Positions 51,049-63,295 of a stretch of DNA of 64,000 bases are shown in pieces; the stretch's first letter is position 1, and every line of letters starts with the position of its first letter. The notes beneath the pieces are model-generated. The model did not search any database. It saw only the letters and a list, made by a program, of their open reading frames with translations, and was not told the origin of the DNA. The translations under genes and the position numbers were made by a program. The DNA comes from Mugil cephalus. Taxonomy: Eukaryota; Chordata; Actinopteri; Mugiliformes; Mugilidae. The stretch is taken from contig NC_061789.1 of NCBI RefSeq assembly GCF_022458985.1, forward strand, positions 13,920,357 through 13,984,356. Direction: 5' to 3'.

Positions 51049-52253
51049 TTAAATAGCAGTTTTACAATGTGACGGCCAGTTCAACCTCAGCTCCTTATTG
51101 ATGTAGTAGTAAAGCCAGGCCACAAAGGGGAAGACTGTGATGGCAACAGCTGTGGAGACTCGGCACATCCCGACAGGAGCTCTGATTGGCAAATAAAAAA
51201 AATAATAATTACAAATAATTATTTTATCAACATAAATGAATAAGGGATGGTTGTAGTGGAAAGGGTGGTAAAAATAAAGATCTAATAAAGAAAGTTAGTT
51301 TTGTAGTTTTATTTTTAACCTTACCTTCCAGAGTGGCGACACAAGAGAAGCCAAACAATTGTCAACAAGAGACCAGAAAATTCTCTGCAGAAAGTTGACA
51401 GAAAGGTTTTCACAATACTTTTCATTTAATTTTTAAAGCTTCCATAATAAGAAAAATATGCAAAAGATTCAGATACGGTGAGACGTAGGCTACCTGCCCT
51501 CCTCCTGTTGAAAGACCTGCGTGATTTGTTCTTTGTAAAGTACCCATCCTAACATGGTAACAAACGCGCTGGAAATCATCACATGGAGATCTGCAACACG
51601 CCTCCAGGGCAAAGTCTCTGTTTAATGGAATCAAACAAACAATGCAAATTAGTCAAATGCAGAAGCCATGCACCAAAGTGAGCTGCGCATGCACAATAAA
51701 GCCACTTGATGGCGCTATCAACACTAGCGAGTATGCACAGGAGAGTTCAGCGACTTGACAGTGTGGAAAACAGGAAAGGAAACTCAATGCAAGTGACCAC
51801 GTTCAGAATACATTCTTGTAATTAATTTTTAAAAGGCTAATTATCTGCCAAAATGACACTGATCAACTACCAGTGCAGATCCAGACGTGTCTCCTTACCT
51901 GTCACATGAGGCTTCAGACCAACAAATACACACAGGACTGCTGGAATACCATAACCAACCTGGAACATTAACTAGGTGTTACTAATGCAAAAACACACGC
52001 AATCTCCGATTAGAAAATTACATGTGAATTGAGTGCAAGCTTACCATCCACAAACCTGCGTCTGGGTCATTTATCTACAAAGGAACACATAGAGTTACTG
52101 ATCAGAGTTCAAGTGTTTGCCGTGAACGTGTTTACACGATAAAATATTCACCTGTACGTATGATGCAAGAGCGAAGAACAAAGACATAAAAACGTTGCAG
52201 ATTTGCCAAATGACACAAAGCCATGTCTTCTTCTCCTTACAAACTTCTCCCAT
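51049..52253 (-). CDS. tmem220: TMEM220: small multi-pass membrane protein
   Basis: Six coding exons: 52152-52253, 52045-52074 (30 nt), 51899-51959, 51494-51617, 51325-51384, 51049-51181. They total 510 nt, 169 aa (human is 160). All junctions are GT-AG and in frame. The protein has several hydrophobic segments: about residues 11-33, 45-61, 72-88, 110-124 and 131-149. Family marks are VQINDPDAGLWM after the first segment, LPWRRVADLHVMISS in the middle and the end INKELRLNWPSHCKTAI, which closely matches human TMEM220 (INKEMRSSWPTHCKTVI). The biochemical role is not established. It lies next to sco1 as in human. Confidence 0.9.
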
Positions 52254-53357
52254 GGTTGTGTCTTTCACCTTTCACTTCCCCGCCCGTGTCAGCGGGACGT
52301 CAAGACTCCAGAAAGCAGGCGCACTTACCCACCAGTTTTTAGCCTGATACAACGAGTTCGCTAGGTATAAACGTCAGCTTAAAAGTTCACTGAATTGTTT
52401 GACAGTCGACGACTATTGTCTCTCTAATGTTATTATTATTATAACTATTATCATTTTAAAACACGCCACAAGCGGATCATCATATTCAGAATTAGTGTTG
52501 CACCGTAACGTTGCATGATTGACAACAAGGACACAGTCATTTTATTACAGTCATACTTTTAACATTTTATTTGATAACGTTATTGTACAATGCCGAAAGA
52601 AAGCTCATATACGTATATATGTGAATAAGATGGTTTGAAATAGGATTGTTGCTGCAATGGACGTCTAGGTCAATGAAACGAGCGCACATTTTAAAGGCTG
52701 CAGAAGATGAAAAACGCAAGGCAGCGATATAATTTCCGGTATGTTTTTCTAAAATAAAATCCATACATCCTTAATCTCGTAATGCATGAATTGCGAAATG
52801 CATTTAAATTGGTCCGAAAAGAAAACAAAAAAGAAATGGGATGGAAGTGAGATGGATGTATGTGTTTAAGAAAAAGCTAAACCTCGGATGACAAATCTAA
52901 GCGTCGTGGTTAATTGACTAGCCAATCGTAATTTGTTTTACTTTGAAATAAACCACGCAAAACATCCGGTTCTGTCTCGGCTAACAGCTGCTAGCGTGTG
53001 GCTGTTTGGGAAGCTGTGTGTGGGTGTTGACATGTCAGTGTCACTTGGTCAGCTGATTGCGGGTCGTAAAGCCTCTTGGCTAGCCAGTTTAGTTAGCCTA
53101 GCTTAGCTGGATGTTTGTTTTTGTCAACGTTACTACACGGGCGGCTGTCAACGCAGCGCAGACGTTTTAAACATCTTAAATAACTTGACGCATTTGAAGT
53201 TCTTCCACGGTCGCCGTCTGCTCGTTTGGCGGCGTGAGGCGAAGCTGCCGTCGGTGTAGCCGTAGTAATTATTGCAGCAGGGAGGGAAGGAGTGAAGTTG
53301 CTCTCCGCGTCTCTGCATTGCAGCCCGGCGCTGCTGATGGAATTCAAACACACAACA
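52254..53357. promoter_or_regulatory. divergent promoter region tmem220 / map2k4
   Basis: About 1.1 kb between two genes transcribed away from each other. Just upstream of the tmem220 ATG the minus strand reads CGGGCGGGGAAGTG at 52273-52286, a GC-box abutting an ETS site. The part next to map2k4 (about 52970-53357) is richer in CG and presumably holds its 5' UTR. The middle is AT-rich. No other gene is seen. Frames on the minus strand across 53093-53659 are antisense to map2k4 exon 1 and unsupported. Confidence 0.5.
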
Positions 53358-56300
53358 ATGGCGACTCCCAGCCCCAACAACCCAACAACACCTAGCAGCA
53401 ACAACGCAGGGTCTGCGGCGCTCCTCCACCACCAGTCCCAGTCCCAGCACATCACAACGATGAGCAGCATGCAGGGTAAGTGGGAGGCCAAGAGAAAATA
53501 TCCGCATGAATCTAGGGGATCGCAGACTGCTGCAGTGAAGGTTAATGTTAGCAGGGCTAGCCGTGGGAGGCTCAGGCTACTCCCAGGACTGAAAAATCCT
53601 CCCAAGAGAACGGACCAGCGCTCCCTTATTTCCCATGATCGGGCGTACGGCTTGTTCATTGTCCGATTTTTTCATCAGTTGCGAAAAATAATTAATCTCT
53701 TATAAATAAACAAAAGCATTTAACGTCATCCTTTGCCAGTTTGTCATTTTGGAGCCCGTTATCCCTCGCCATTCCCCTGATCAAATCTTACCGAAATCCA
53801 TTCAAAATTCTTTGAATTTTAGATCTGAGCAACATTTCAATTTGTCGGAGAAGCCAATTTAAAAAATCTTTTCCTAAATATCACAAACCGAAAAGACGCA
53901 CCGTTCCGCATAGATCAATTAATTCACCATCTCCTCGTGTCATTGCAGCACCCTTCATACTCAAGAGGTATCCCACATAATTACAGTGACACATGTTAAT
54001 GATGCATATGCCGAATTCATGTGAACACCTTCACGATTAATAATTTGTATTAAGTCACATTGCAGCGACTGCGCGCGGTTCCAAAAATGGAAAACCAAAC
54101 GAGATGGGGAAGCTTAAGCTTGGATTTCAGTACATTTCCGCACACTTGTTATAGATTTATTATGCAGTGGATGTATGTGGTGTTACAGATCGCCCTCCTG
54201 TTTCTGTGGCGTAGTGAAACCCGAAGCTGCTTTGTCGTGAAACATCTAAATCAGGCATCAGCTAAAACCAAATGCTCATGACAGTGCTGTGTTTTTGTAC
54301 AAACGCTCTTCTCGTTTTAACTTTCAGAGTCCAACACCTGCTGGAGATGTCAGAGTGAAACAGGTACCTACACGCTTTATTGATTTAACAGATCTGAAGA
54401 ACTAAAGGAAACACAATCTCCACACTTGTCTTGTGATTTTGGTGATTTATTTATGTTATTTAAGCCACTGCTTTACGTCCTTAATGATGATGTAGAATAT
54501 AACTCGTGGTGGAATTAAATTTAAATAGTCAGTATAACTGAGTTGCATGTTGATTATGTGTCCCTGGTAATTTCTGGTCCAGTGAAGTAGATGCTGTTTT
54601 TATTATGCACAACGGTAGTGATAACCTTTATATTTAGAATCTTCTGATGGCATCCCTGTTTTAATTCACATTTCCCCTGACCATGTTTCATCTTTTACCT
54701 TTAACGCTTCTAACTATTGATTCCTAACTCCTGACATGATGCCGATCGATGGTGAGCTATCCCAAGAAAAATAAATATTTACCTGTCTTCTTGTCAAAGC
54801 CATTTCCTAATGATGGCTATCCATACATCTAGATCCCCCCCCCTTTTTTTTATTTATTGTTATTATTATTATTATTATCATTTTTAACCTTCGGGTTTTT
54901 TTTTCATTAACTGACACTTCATCAAGCTTGTAGCTGTTTCACAAACGCGTGTGCATGCTGATGCATTGACCCCTGGGAAATGCATTTAACCTGTGATTGA
55001 ATGCCCTGAGTTGTTTGACAGCTCAGCAAAGCAAGGCACATTTCTGTTATCATTTTTTTTTTCCTTTTGAGGGTGGGGGTCAGCAAAGTCAAACGGACAG
55101 GGCAGTCTCTTGAGGAAAACGGCCTAACAAGATGAAATATAACGAAAAAGTAAAAGCTGTCTTCTCACCTCTAGGGTTTCAGATAAACCTGTCTGGAGCT
55201 CCCCCAAGTAAGCCAAACCTCTTTTGCTTCAGCACCAACAGTTCTCATCCCTTTGTTTCCGCCTGACAGTCTGGTATGGGGGAGTCTGTCCTGCTGTTCT
55301 CAACTAATCCAAAGTCAAAACTTCTGACGGGTTTGAGAAGGCTTGTGCCTCTAGCTGAAGTTTTTTTTTTTTTTTTTTTTTAAGTGCTCAGATACCAGGA
55401 TACGCATTTGTTTACCATTTCTGTGCCGCGCTAAAAGCCAGGGTGTATCTGCTCTCATCGGCACAAGCCCAAATAATTCAGAGCTTCCATTGATATTTTG
55501 GCACAAGGCCCTCTCTGGAGACGTCACCCCGTCTTGTCTTTTCTCATTGTGTAGAGAATTAATAATGGAAGCTCTACTGCAGCGTTTTTTTGTTTTAGTG
55601 TGAAACTAACAATCAGAATTAGTGCTTGTAGTGGTATCACGTTGCCTTTTGTTCCCCACTTGGTGTGTCAATTTGTTTTTTCTTTTTTTTTTTTGGCATG
55701 GGTGCATTTTAGCATAGCACTTTCTTGTCGAGACAAGGCACACACTTAAGTTGTCACTTCGAGAGCCGTTTTTCCGCGGAAGCCTATTGGAATTCCGGTG
55801 CATTCTTGTGGTGTTTTTTGGGTGGAGCGAGCCTGCCCTTCGATTCAAGGTGAAATCAAAGCGGCCGGCCCCGAGGAGCAGCATGTTTCCGTCCAGATAT
55901 ACGCTTTCTTATTTTACTTCCCCTCTCCTTGCGTTGTGTTTAGCTTTGGGTTTGTGTGTCTGCATCATGAATGTAGGTGTTTTTTTAGCAGCATGCTACG
56001 TATCTTGTGTCTGCACCAGAATGAAAGGAGTCGGGGCGCGCTGAGTCCCCCCAGAAGTACGTTAACAGTGCGGTGCAATGCCAGTCTGCTGTTAACATGC
56101 TTTTGGATATTTTTCACAACTTTATTTATACAGTATTTGCTCGTAAATGTTTTGGAATTAGAGCTAAAACCATAAACGGCTCTCTGTAATGAAGAAAAGC
56201 ACCTCTTTGTCTTTAAGACATTATAGTCACTCACTAATGAGTAAGGAGTCCTGCATTAGAGAATAAATCCACCCAAGAACTGTGGAAATTTCTTCAAGGT

Positions 56301-59300
56301 GCTGCAACAGCACAGCTGACCTTAAACGGAAGATCAATTGGTTTTTCCCAAAAAATACAAAGCAGCTAAAAGGGGTAATCTAGTACTGTCATTCATACAT
56401 GTACTGTAATAAACTGGCACATCAAACATAGTCCTAATATTAGCTTACCTTCTGTGCTATTGAATGACGAGCACTGTGACATCATGTTGTCGTTAAGGAT
56501 GAGTTAGTGTTGCAGAGTGCACGTGTTTTTCACTGTCATCAAAATTCCTTGAAAACACCTAAACTAACTGTGTTATGTCATATCACATAAGGCAGCGACG
56601 CACCAAGCCCGTGGTTGGTGATTTTTCAGCGTTGGGACGTCCCACTGCTCTTCCTGCTTCCTCTTTTGATGAACGCAGCTTTAAAAAAAAAAAAAGGCGG
56701 AGGGGGGGTTAAAAACAGCTGACCAGTGTCTCACTCAAACTGGAGAGCATTTGTTGTGGACTAATTTAATTGCCGTATTAATCCTGATTTAGTGCTGGCG
56801 TAAGCATCTGGAGCAGCAGGACGGTGTATTTAAAACGAGCTGCAGCGCTACGTGGCAGCGGTGGGGCTCTGTGGCACAGAGGAATAAGACTCGTAGTGCT
56901 TCATGTTCTTAGATTTGATGACAGTGAAACAACTTTACACAGCAATAACCATTCTTTTACTAGACTTTCAAAAGGTCTTCGGTGAGTATTTGTTGGGAAT
57001 ATGGCCGACGTTCGGTGATGCAGAAGTTGCCTTGTTCTGTGGAAAGCATGACTTAGATGGGTTTGAGTGAATTTGGATCCATATGCCCCGTCTCCCCCCT
57101 CAGTCCTTTCTGTTGTCTCGTTTTATGGTTTGTGTTGCTTTCACTCACTTATCACCCTGACCTTTCACCTGGGATCGGTTTGCACTTGCTCCGTCTCCCT
57201 CGCCGTCGTTTTTTCCAACCTGATTAACGTTTCTCCTCCTCTCCGCTCAGGTAAACGCAAAGCTCTGAAGCTGAACTTTGCGAACCCTCCGATCAAACCC
57301 ACGACTAGATTCACGCTGAACACGGCCGGGCCGCCCTTTCAGAACCCGCACATGTGAGCGAGCTCCTCCCTCCGGGTCCGATTTTAAATCCGCAACAACC
57401 GTCCCCGTTTTCTTTGTATTTAGCCGCTGTCTTCTTCGCCCCTGCTTGGGGTTTTTGTCAACAGAGAGAGGCTGCGAACGCACAGCATCGAGTCATCGGG
57501 GAAGCTGAAGATCTCCCCGGAGCAGCACTGGGACTTCACGGCCGAAGATCTCAAAGACCTGGGCGAGATCGGACGGGGGGCTTACGGCTCCGTCAACAAG
57601 ATGGTGCACAAGCCGAGTAACCAAATCATGGCCGTCAAGGTGATGGTTTGCTTTTGCGTCTGTGGAAACGAACACGGGAACGGTATCCGTTACACTAAGA
57701 CTTTTTTCTTTTTTCTTTTCTCCAGAGAATCCGTTCTACCGTTGATGAGAAGGAGCAGAAGCAGCTGCTGATGGACCTGGACGTGGTCATGAGGAGTAGT
57801 GATTGTCCTTACATCGTGCAGTTTTACGGTGCTCTGTTCAGAGAGGTGAAGCCCGCTCACGTTCATATTTGCCTTGTGTTGCGTTGATGTTGTTTTCCCC
57901 TCAGCAGCAAGTGACTGACTTCCTTGTGTTTCAGGGCGACTGTTGGATTTGTATGGAACTTATGGCTACCTCGTTTGACAAATTTTACAAATTTGTATAT
58001 TGCTCACTAGACGACGTGATTCCAGAGGAAATATTAGGAAAAATAACATTAGCTGTAAGTTTTGTTTTATTAAACCCATCCTTTGCATTCAAAAATAAGG
58101 TGTCTGATTACCAGCTTTCCCTCTAAACTTTTCTTTTTCTTCTTTTTTTCCTTTTTTTTTTTTACAGACTGTGAAGGCACTTAACCACTTAAAAGAAAAC
58201 TTGAAAATAATACACCGAGGTAAGAGGATACCGGGCGCTTTACATTTTATTGCTTGCGTGCTCTCGACTCACCGGCTGCGTCTTTTCACTCTTCGCCCAG
58301 ACATTAAACCGTCAAACATCCTCCTGGACAGGAACGGCAACATAAAGCTGTGCGACTTTGGCATCAGCGGTCAGCTGGTGGACTCTATCGCCAAAACCAG
58401 AGATGCGGGCTGCAGACCATACATGGCGGTAAGTCACACGGTCGGGGGGTTTAGCCGCGGTCCGTCGACCACCGGCCTCCCGCTCCTCGTGACTGCACTC
58501 GGGGGTTTCGTCGTTGGGCTCCATTTGTTTGAGATCACATATTTATTGCCCTCCAAAATAAAAGACTCTCTTGTCCCTCCCTTTTCTGAATCCTGACCAT
58601 AAATGACCTCAGAGAGCGGGAGAGAGAGTCATAGATTACAACTGTTCTCCGTAGTGAATCACACAATTCAGTAAAAGAGGAGGCAGATAAGAATCAGGAC
58701 AGGTTTCTTGACATCATGATGAAGAAGCAGTGCGGATGAGCTGAGTAAGACCTGGGATAAAAAGTTTGACCTTAAAAGGTCCTGTATGTGGTTTTATGTC
58801 ATTTCAGTTCCAACAAACGCATGCACAGTTTTTCTCGCCATTTTACCATTTTTACGTTGTATACAGTTTATCTACAAGTGAGAAAAAAACAACCTTTGCC
58901 TTAGTGTCGCCTTAAGTAGTGCTTAGCGTTAACTGAGATGTCAGAGTAACACTTAATAGACCAAACACTCCATTATTTAATCTAGTAAACCATCACTGAT
59001 GCACTGGTTCTCACCGTCTCTCCCCCTCCTCATCGAGAGCGTGTTACTGGTGAGCAGCCAAACGTTTGGCCGTTGGAAGCAGTGATCTCATCGTGGCATC
59101 ATCACTATAGGTTATTTTTTGTCGCGGGGTTACATCAGTCGGGAGCACCTTCCTCTCTCTCGCCCCCTCCCCCCCTGGTGTCTCCAGTGCAGTTTCCATT
59201 CTAAATTTGGTGAGGCACTATCAGCGCCCACACCCAGCCCTCCGAGGAGGCCGGGGCAGGGCGCTTCATTCATGACTCCACGGCTTTGAAGCGGGAGCTT

Positions 59301-62300
59301 CCCGCGGCCGTGAGCTCAGAGCGCAGGAATCTCGGCCCCCCCGTTTCTCGTTTCCAGCTGGCACGCGCTCCAGGTGTGTGTGTGATCGGCGTGCTGCCGG
59401 TTCCTGCAGGCTTAGCGACGTGGACGGACGGCTCCCGGGCGCAGCTGGGCGACTTGACGTATTGTTTAGATATGTTTAGACGACGTGCTCTTTTAGCTCA
59501 GGCTGCAGTCAGGTGCTGGGTGCACGTGGAACTCAGACTTTAGTTTCTTTTTTAACGTGTGCAAAATAGATGGTAAATACACACAGGGTATCTTGACTCT
59601 GATGGGGTTTGAAATAGCGGAATCCAAATTACCCACTGAATAAAACTGTAATTCTTTTTAGGGATTAAAATAACGACTAAGATCAATTATTCATTCGTTA
59701 GCGGTTGATCAAACTCACAAAATTCCTCAGGGTTTAATTTAGTTATTTCATTTTTTTTTTTTTAAAAAATGGATGCAAATTGTAGAGGCTAAATATTTGA
59801 CCTATTATTCATTCAGTTACAGTTGACACATTATTAATCATTTCCTAAGTAATGGTGTTTTACAGACTAAACTCCTCCGGTCTTGGCAGATGCGTGCGGG
59901 CTCTGTGCAGCAGTCAGCTGCTGCTCCCTGAAACCCGTCAGAACTGCAGTCTCTCTCTCCGCTGGGTGACATCAGCCTCTAATTCGGGCCTGTAAATGGG
60001 CCAGCGAGGTGCTCCCTCCTCTCAGCGCCGCGGCGGGAGACTGCCGCAGCCCTCTGACACACTTGGTTACCGCATCTCCTCCGTCTCCGAGGCTTCGCGG
60101 TGAAGCCGGGAGGGGAGGTTGTGAATGACGGAAGCGGCCCTGGAGGGCAGGAATGAGCGCGGTGTCGGCTGATGGCATCTTATTTTGCAGGTGTAAACAT
60201 GCCCGGAGGTGATGAGCTGCTTTGATATTCTCTGTGGCGAACTTCTGTTGGCAACACCTGCATCTTACAACCTAGAATCAATTTTGGCTTAGCCTTTTTT
60301 TTTTATCCCTGTTGTATAGTTTTTGGGGGTTTCTTTCTGGTGCTGCATAAAGATTTGAAGGTGAGGGGGCTTTAAACGCAGCGAGCAGAGTGACCCCTGG
60401 TGGTGTGTGAAATCTACAGAAGACCTTCTTTTCTGTTTATTTTCAAACCTTTCAGACATATTAACTTCTGATTAAGGCCTCAAAATCACAATATAAGCTT
60501 ATACTCAGATTTTTTTAGTAATGTTTATAAGCTTTATTCGAGAACCAAGTTGCTTCAGTAGCATGATGACAGTGATTTAAATCATTTTTTTCCCTCAAAA
60601 ACACTGGTGTTTATAACATTTTGTAGATTATGATGAGCTGTACTCATCTTACCTTCTCCTTGAACTTCATTCAAAATGTTTTTTGTGAATCCATATATTT
60701 ATATGTGTTGCCTGTTTTCTTTTCAGCCGGAGAGAATAGACCCCAGTGCTTCCAGACAAGGTTACGACGTCCGCTCAGACGTCTGGAGCTTGGGAATCAC
60801 ACTGGTGAGTTGCAGCTTTAATTCGCTCTCTTTGCGTGCCAGAATGATGTTGAGAGATTGTTCTCCCATAATGTTTTATTAAGCATTTTGCTTTGCAACA
60901 TTTCAATCAATGAAATGAGCAAGTCTCGAGTTATGTGAACGTGCATCACACAGAATAGATACCTGAGGTCGATCTGATAAATCAAAACATGGCAGAGCAA
61001 TAGTTAATAAAACATTGTGGGAGTGGTGCAGTTTTTTGTTTTTTTTTGCACTCGACCTATTAACCTGCTTCACCAGATGGTTTCTAATAACATCTCAGAA
61101 TTGTTCTTGGAAACTACCAGGAAAAGGGCTGGTTTTTCAATAAAGTACTAGACAAGTGCCACAGACTGAACTCAACAATCTAACCATCTATGTGTCATAT
61201 GCCTGCAAAAGGAAACTGTTCTCGGTGTTTTTTTAAAAAAAAAATTCCAGCCTTGCAATCTTGCGAGAATCTCTCTCACAATGTAAGTAAGGTGTCATAG
61301 CCCACAGTAGAGGCTTCCAGAACCTGATTCCTTTCAATCAGTCCGTGACCCTTTTACTCTCGGTGTTGTTGAGCTGTCTGAAACTCAAGTTCTTCTTGTT
61401 GTTGTGTCAGATAAAATCTTCGGCTGTCACTCCAAAGCCTTGGTCTTCCAGTCTCTGCAGGAGCAGCTGGTTCTATTCTGAGATTTTACCTGAAGTATCA
61501 ACTGAGAGCACATCATTTTATCAAAAATTGAAAAGCTACCAAACACTTAATTTACATTTGTCTTGCATGCACTCACAGTCCACACCTGTGCATGTAATTC
61601 TGTTGGACTCATGTAAATAGTTGCAGTGACATATTAGAAGATTGCGATAGTGTGATGGCTAGAACCAGATCTCTTCTATGAATAATCATGTGGATAAGGT
61701 CCTTTAACCTCCCGAGACCCTGCGTCCTCATATGGGGACATGAAGTTTTAGGCTTTATTGCAGCTTATTCAGCTTCATTTAAACCCATTGTCCTCACTAG
61801 TGGATGATTTAGTCTGCCATCTAGTGGTAGCAAAGGTTAAAACTTTTATGCTATTTATGCTTTTAGTACTAGTTTGAGTATGTTATAATATAAATAATGA
61901 AATAATACCAGTGTCCTCATACGAGGACATTGTTTTAGTTTTTTTCCAAAAACTCGTACTTTCTTTTTTTAGTTTTTAGACATCTTAGGTCCTTCTAATC
62001 CTGAATACTGTGGATAAATTAAAAATGCATGCCAAATAAAAGCTCAGGTCTCAGGAGGTTAATCTGGTCCTTACACCTGAAATTGCGTGATGCCTTCCTG
62101 TATTATATTCTTTTCATATTTATGATCTCTGTTCATCTTGACTGCGAATCTTCTGTGCTGCTTTCCTACACAACATCTTCTGCGTGTCATTTTCACCCTG
62201 ACTTGTTTGATTTATCACACAGCCATATTCACTGATGCAACATATTGTAAATGCCATTTTAAATCAATTTTAGGACTAAAACATGTGCACACTTCAATCT

Positions 62301-63295
62301 AATTAAAGTGCTCAATACATAGGTAAAGTGTTTCAAACTCTGGCAAGGATTATAACTTGCAGAGCTGCATTTACTGTAGAAAACAAAGAAGCGCTGCAGA
62401 CTGATTTCTTGTACTTATTTTGCCATTTATTTTACGTCATCATTATTCTCTCACTGCACAGTCTGACTGAACCTGTATAATAACACATTGAGGGCTACAA
62501 TTATATCTGTTATAAGCATCTGGCTCCGTTTGACATGGAATAAACCACCTTTAAGCACCTTTACTTAGTAGGACGGCATTAAACCAGAAGTACGCCAAAT
62601 AAATTATTCATATTGACTGGGCAGTAGCGCTTCCGTTACTTTTGTTTTGCAAGTATTTTTTCAGGATAGACTCCAGAAAACACAGCAGGTAGCTGTCCGT
62701 AATACTTTTTCCACTCCTGATCTGTCTGGCTTGCCTTAAACGCATCGTGTTATTTCAGTACGAGCTGGCCACAGGACGGTTTCCCTACCCGAAGTGGAAC
62801 AGTGTGTTTGACCAGTTGACGCAGGTGGTGAGAGGAGACCCGCCGCAGCTCAGCAACTCGGAGGAGAGGCGCTTTTCCCCCAAATTCATCGCCTTTGTCA
62901 ACGTGTGGTAAGTCCAGACAGCTCCATTATTTTACTTATGTCAGAGTATTCAGCTTTTTTTTTTTTATGTGTGCTATTCTGCCCCTTGGTGGACAAATAG
63001 CTGAACTGCACTCAACAATGCTTCTCATCTTTTCTCCAGCCTTACAAAGGATGAATCAAAAAGGCCAAAGTACAAAGAGCTACTGGTGAGTTTACGCTGC
63101 TACGTGTTGAAGGCTTCTTACATTTAGTTTTGAGCTTGTATTGATGCGCCGCTTTTTTTTTTGTTTTTCCCCCCACTCCAGAGAGACCCGTTCATTCAGA
63201 TGTACGAGGAGCGCTCGGTCGACGTCGCCAGTTACGTCTGCAGGATCATGGATCAGATGCCTGCTTCTCCCAGCTCCCCCATGTATATGGACTGA
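53358..63295 (+). CDS. map2k4: MAP2K4 (MKK4/SEK1): dual-specificity MAP kinase kinase
   Basis: Eleven constitutive coding exons: 53358-53475, 57251-57353, 57465-57639, 57726-57845, 57935-58054, 58168-58219, 58301-58428, 60727-60804, 62759-62907, 63040-63085, 63182-63295. They total 1203 nt, 400 aa (human 399). MKK4 phosphorylates Thr and Tyr in the activation loop of JNK and also p38. Visible features: MAPK docking site KRKALKLNF (41-49), glycine loop GRGAYGSV (110-117), catalytic K132, HRD...N (D230), DFG (248-250), activation-loop S258 and T262, and the C-terminal DVD-like tail. Each key position is one later than in human. The N-terminus is rich in N, Q, S and H instead of the glycine-rich human one. 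The start at 53358 has a good context (A at -3, G at +4); an in-frame ATG at 53337 has a poor one and would add seven residues. Confidence 0.95.
54328..54363 (+). CDS. map2k4: candidate map2k4 cassette microexon A (12 codons)
   Basis: 36 nt between a polypyrimidine tract ending CTTTCAG and the donor GTACCT. It fits the phase-1 junction between exons 1 and 2 exactly and has no stop. It would insert ESNTCWRCQSET, including a CxxC pair, between Q39 and the docking motif. I know of no described isoform with this peptide. It is supported only by splice sites and frame. Confidence 0.4.
55175..55207 (+). CDS. map2k4: map2k4 alternative microexon B (11 codons)
   Basis: 33 nt between CTCTAG and the strong donor GTAAGC, again compatible with the phase-1 junction. 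Inclusion adds 11 residues, reading GFQINLSGAPPS before KRKALK. From memory, human MAP2K4 has a longer isoform (410 versus 399 aa) with an 11-residue insertion at this same junction, so this is probably the fish counterpart. Confidence 0.65.
55361..55381. repeat. T21 homopolymer
   Basis: A run of 21 T inside map2k4 intron 1; a likely site of assembly or length polymorphism. Confidence 0.9.
58429..60726 (+). other. map2k4: map2k4 intron 7 with GC-rich patches
   Basis: 2.3 kb. Two stretches, about 59160-59480 and 59880-60180, are clearly richer in G, C and CpG than the surroundings and may be regulatory. A CTCF-like CCACCAGGGGTCA is on the minus strand at 60391-60403. No exon is recognised. 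Confidence 0.45.
60805..62758 (+). other. map2k4: map2k4 intron 8
   Basis: 1.95 kb between the exon ending WSLGITL and the exon starting YELATGRF. It contains the piggyBac-like element at 61708-62058; nothing else is recognised. Confidence 0.6.
61708..62058. mobile_element. piggyBac-like non-autonomous element (MITE)
   Basis: 351 bp flanked on both sides by TTAA (61704-61707 and 62059-62062), the target site of piggyBac transposons. The ends are inverted repeats: CCTCCCGAGACCCTG at the left and, reverse-complemented, CCTCCTGAGACCTGA at the right. Inside are two similar blocks, CCTCATATGGGGACAT and CCTCATACGAGGACAT. There is no transposase coding capacity. Confidence 0.75.

Larger units (their letters stand above)
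53476..57250 (+). other. map2k4: map2k4 intron 1
   Basis: 3.8 kb with two candidate cassette microexons (54328-54363 and 55175-55207), a T-run of 21 at 55361-55381, a (TTA)n-like patch near 54860 and other low-complexity sequence. No other gene is supported. Confidence 0.6.

Noticed and set aside
53337-53357. In-frame upstream ATG adding seven residues to map2k4
   Set aside because: Poor start context (C at -3), while the ATG at 53358 has A at -3 and G at +4; kept only as a possible alternative.
53093-53659. 188-codon minus-strand frame over the map2k4 first exon
   Set aside because: Antisense to a GC-rich first exon and promoter; no domain, no splice support.
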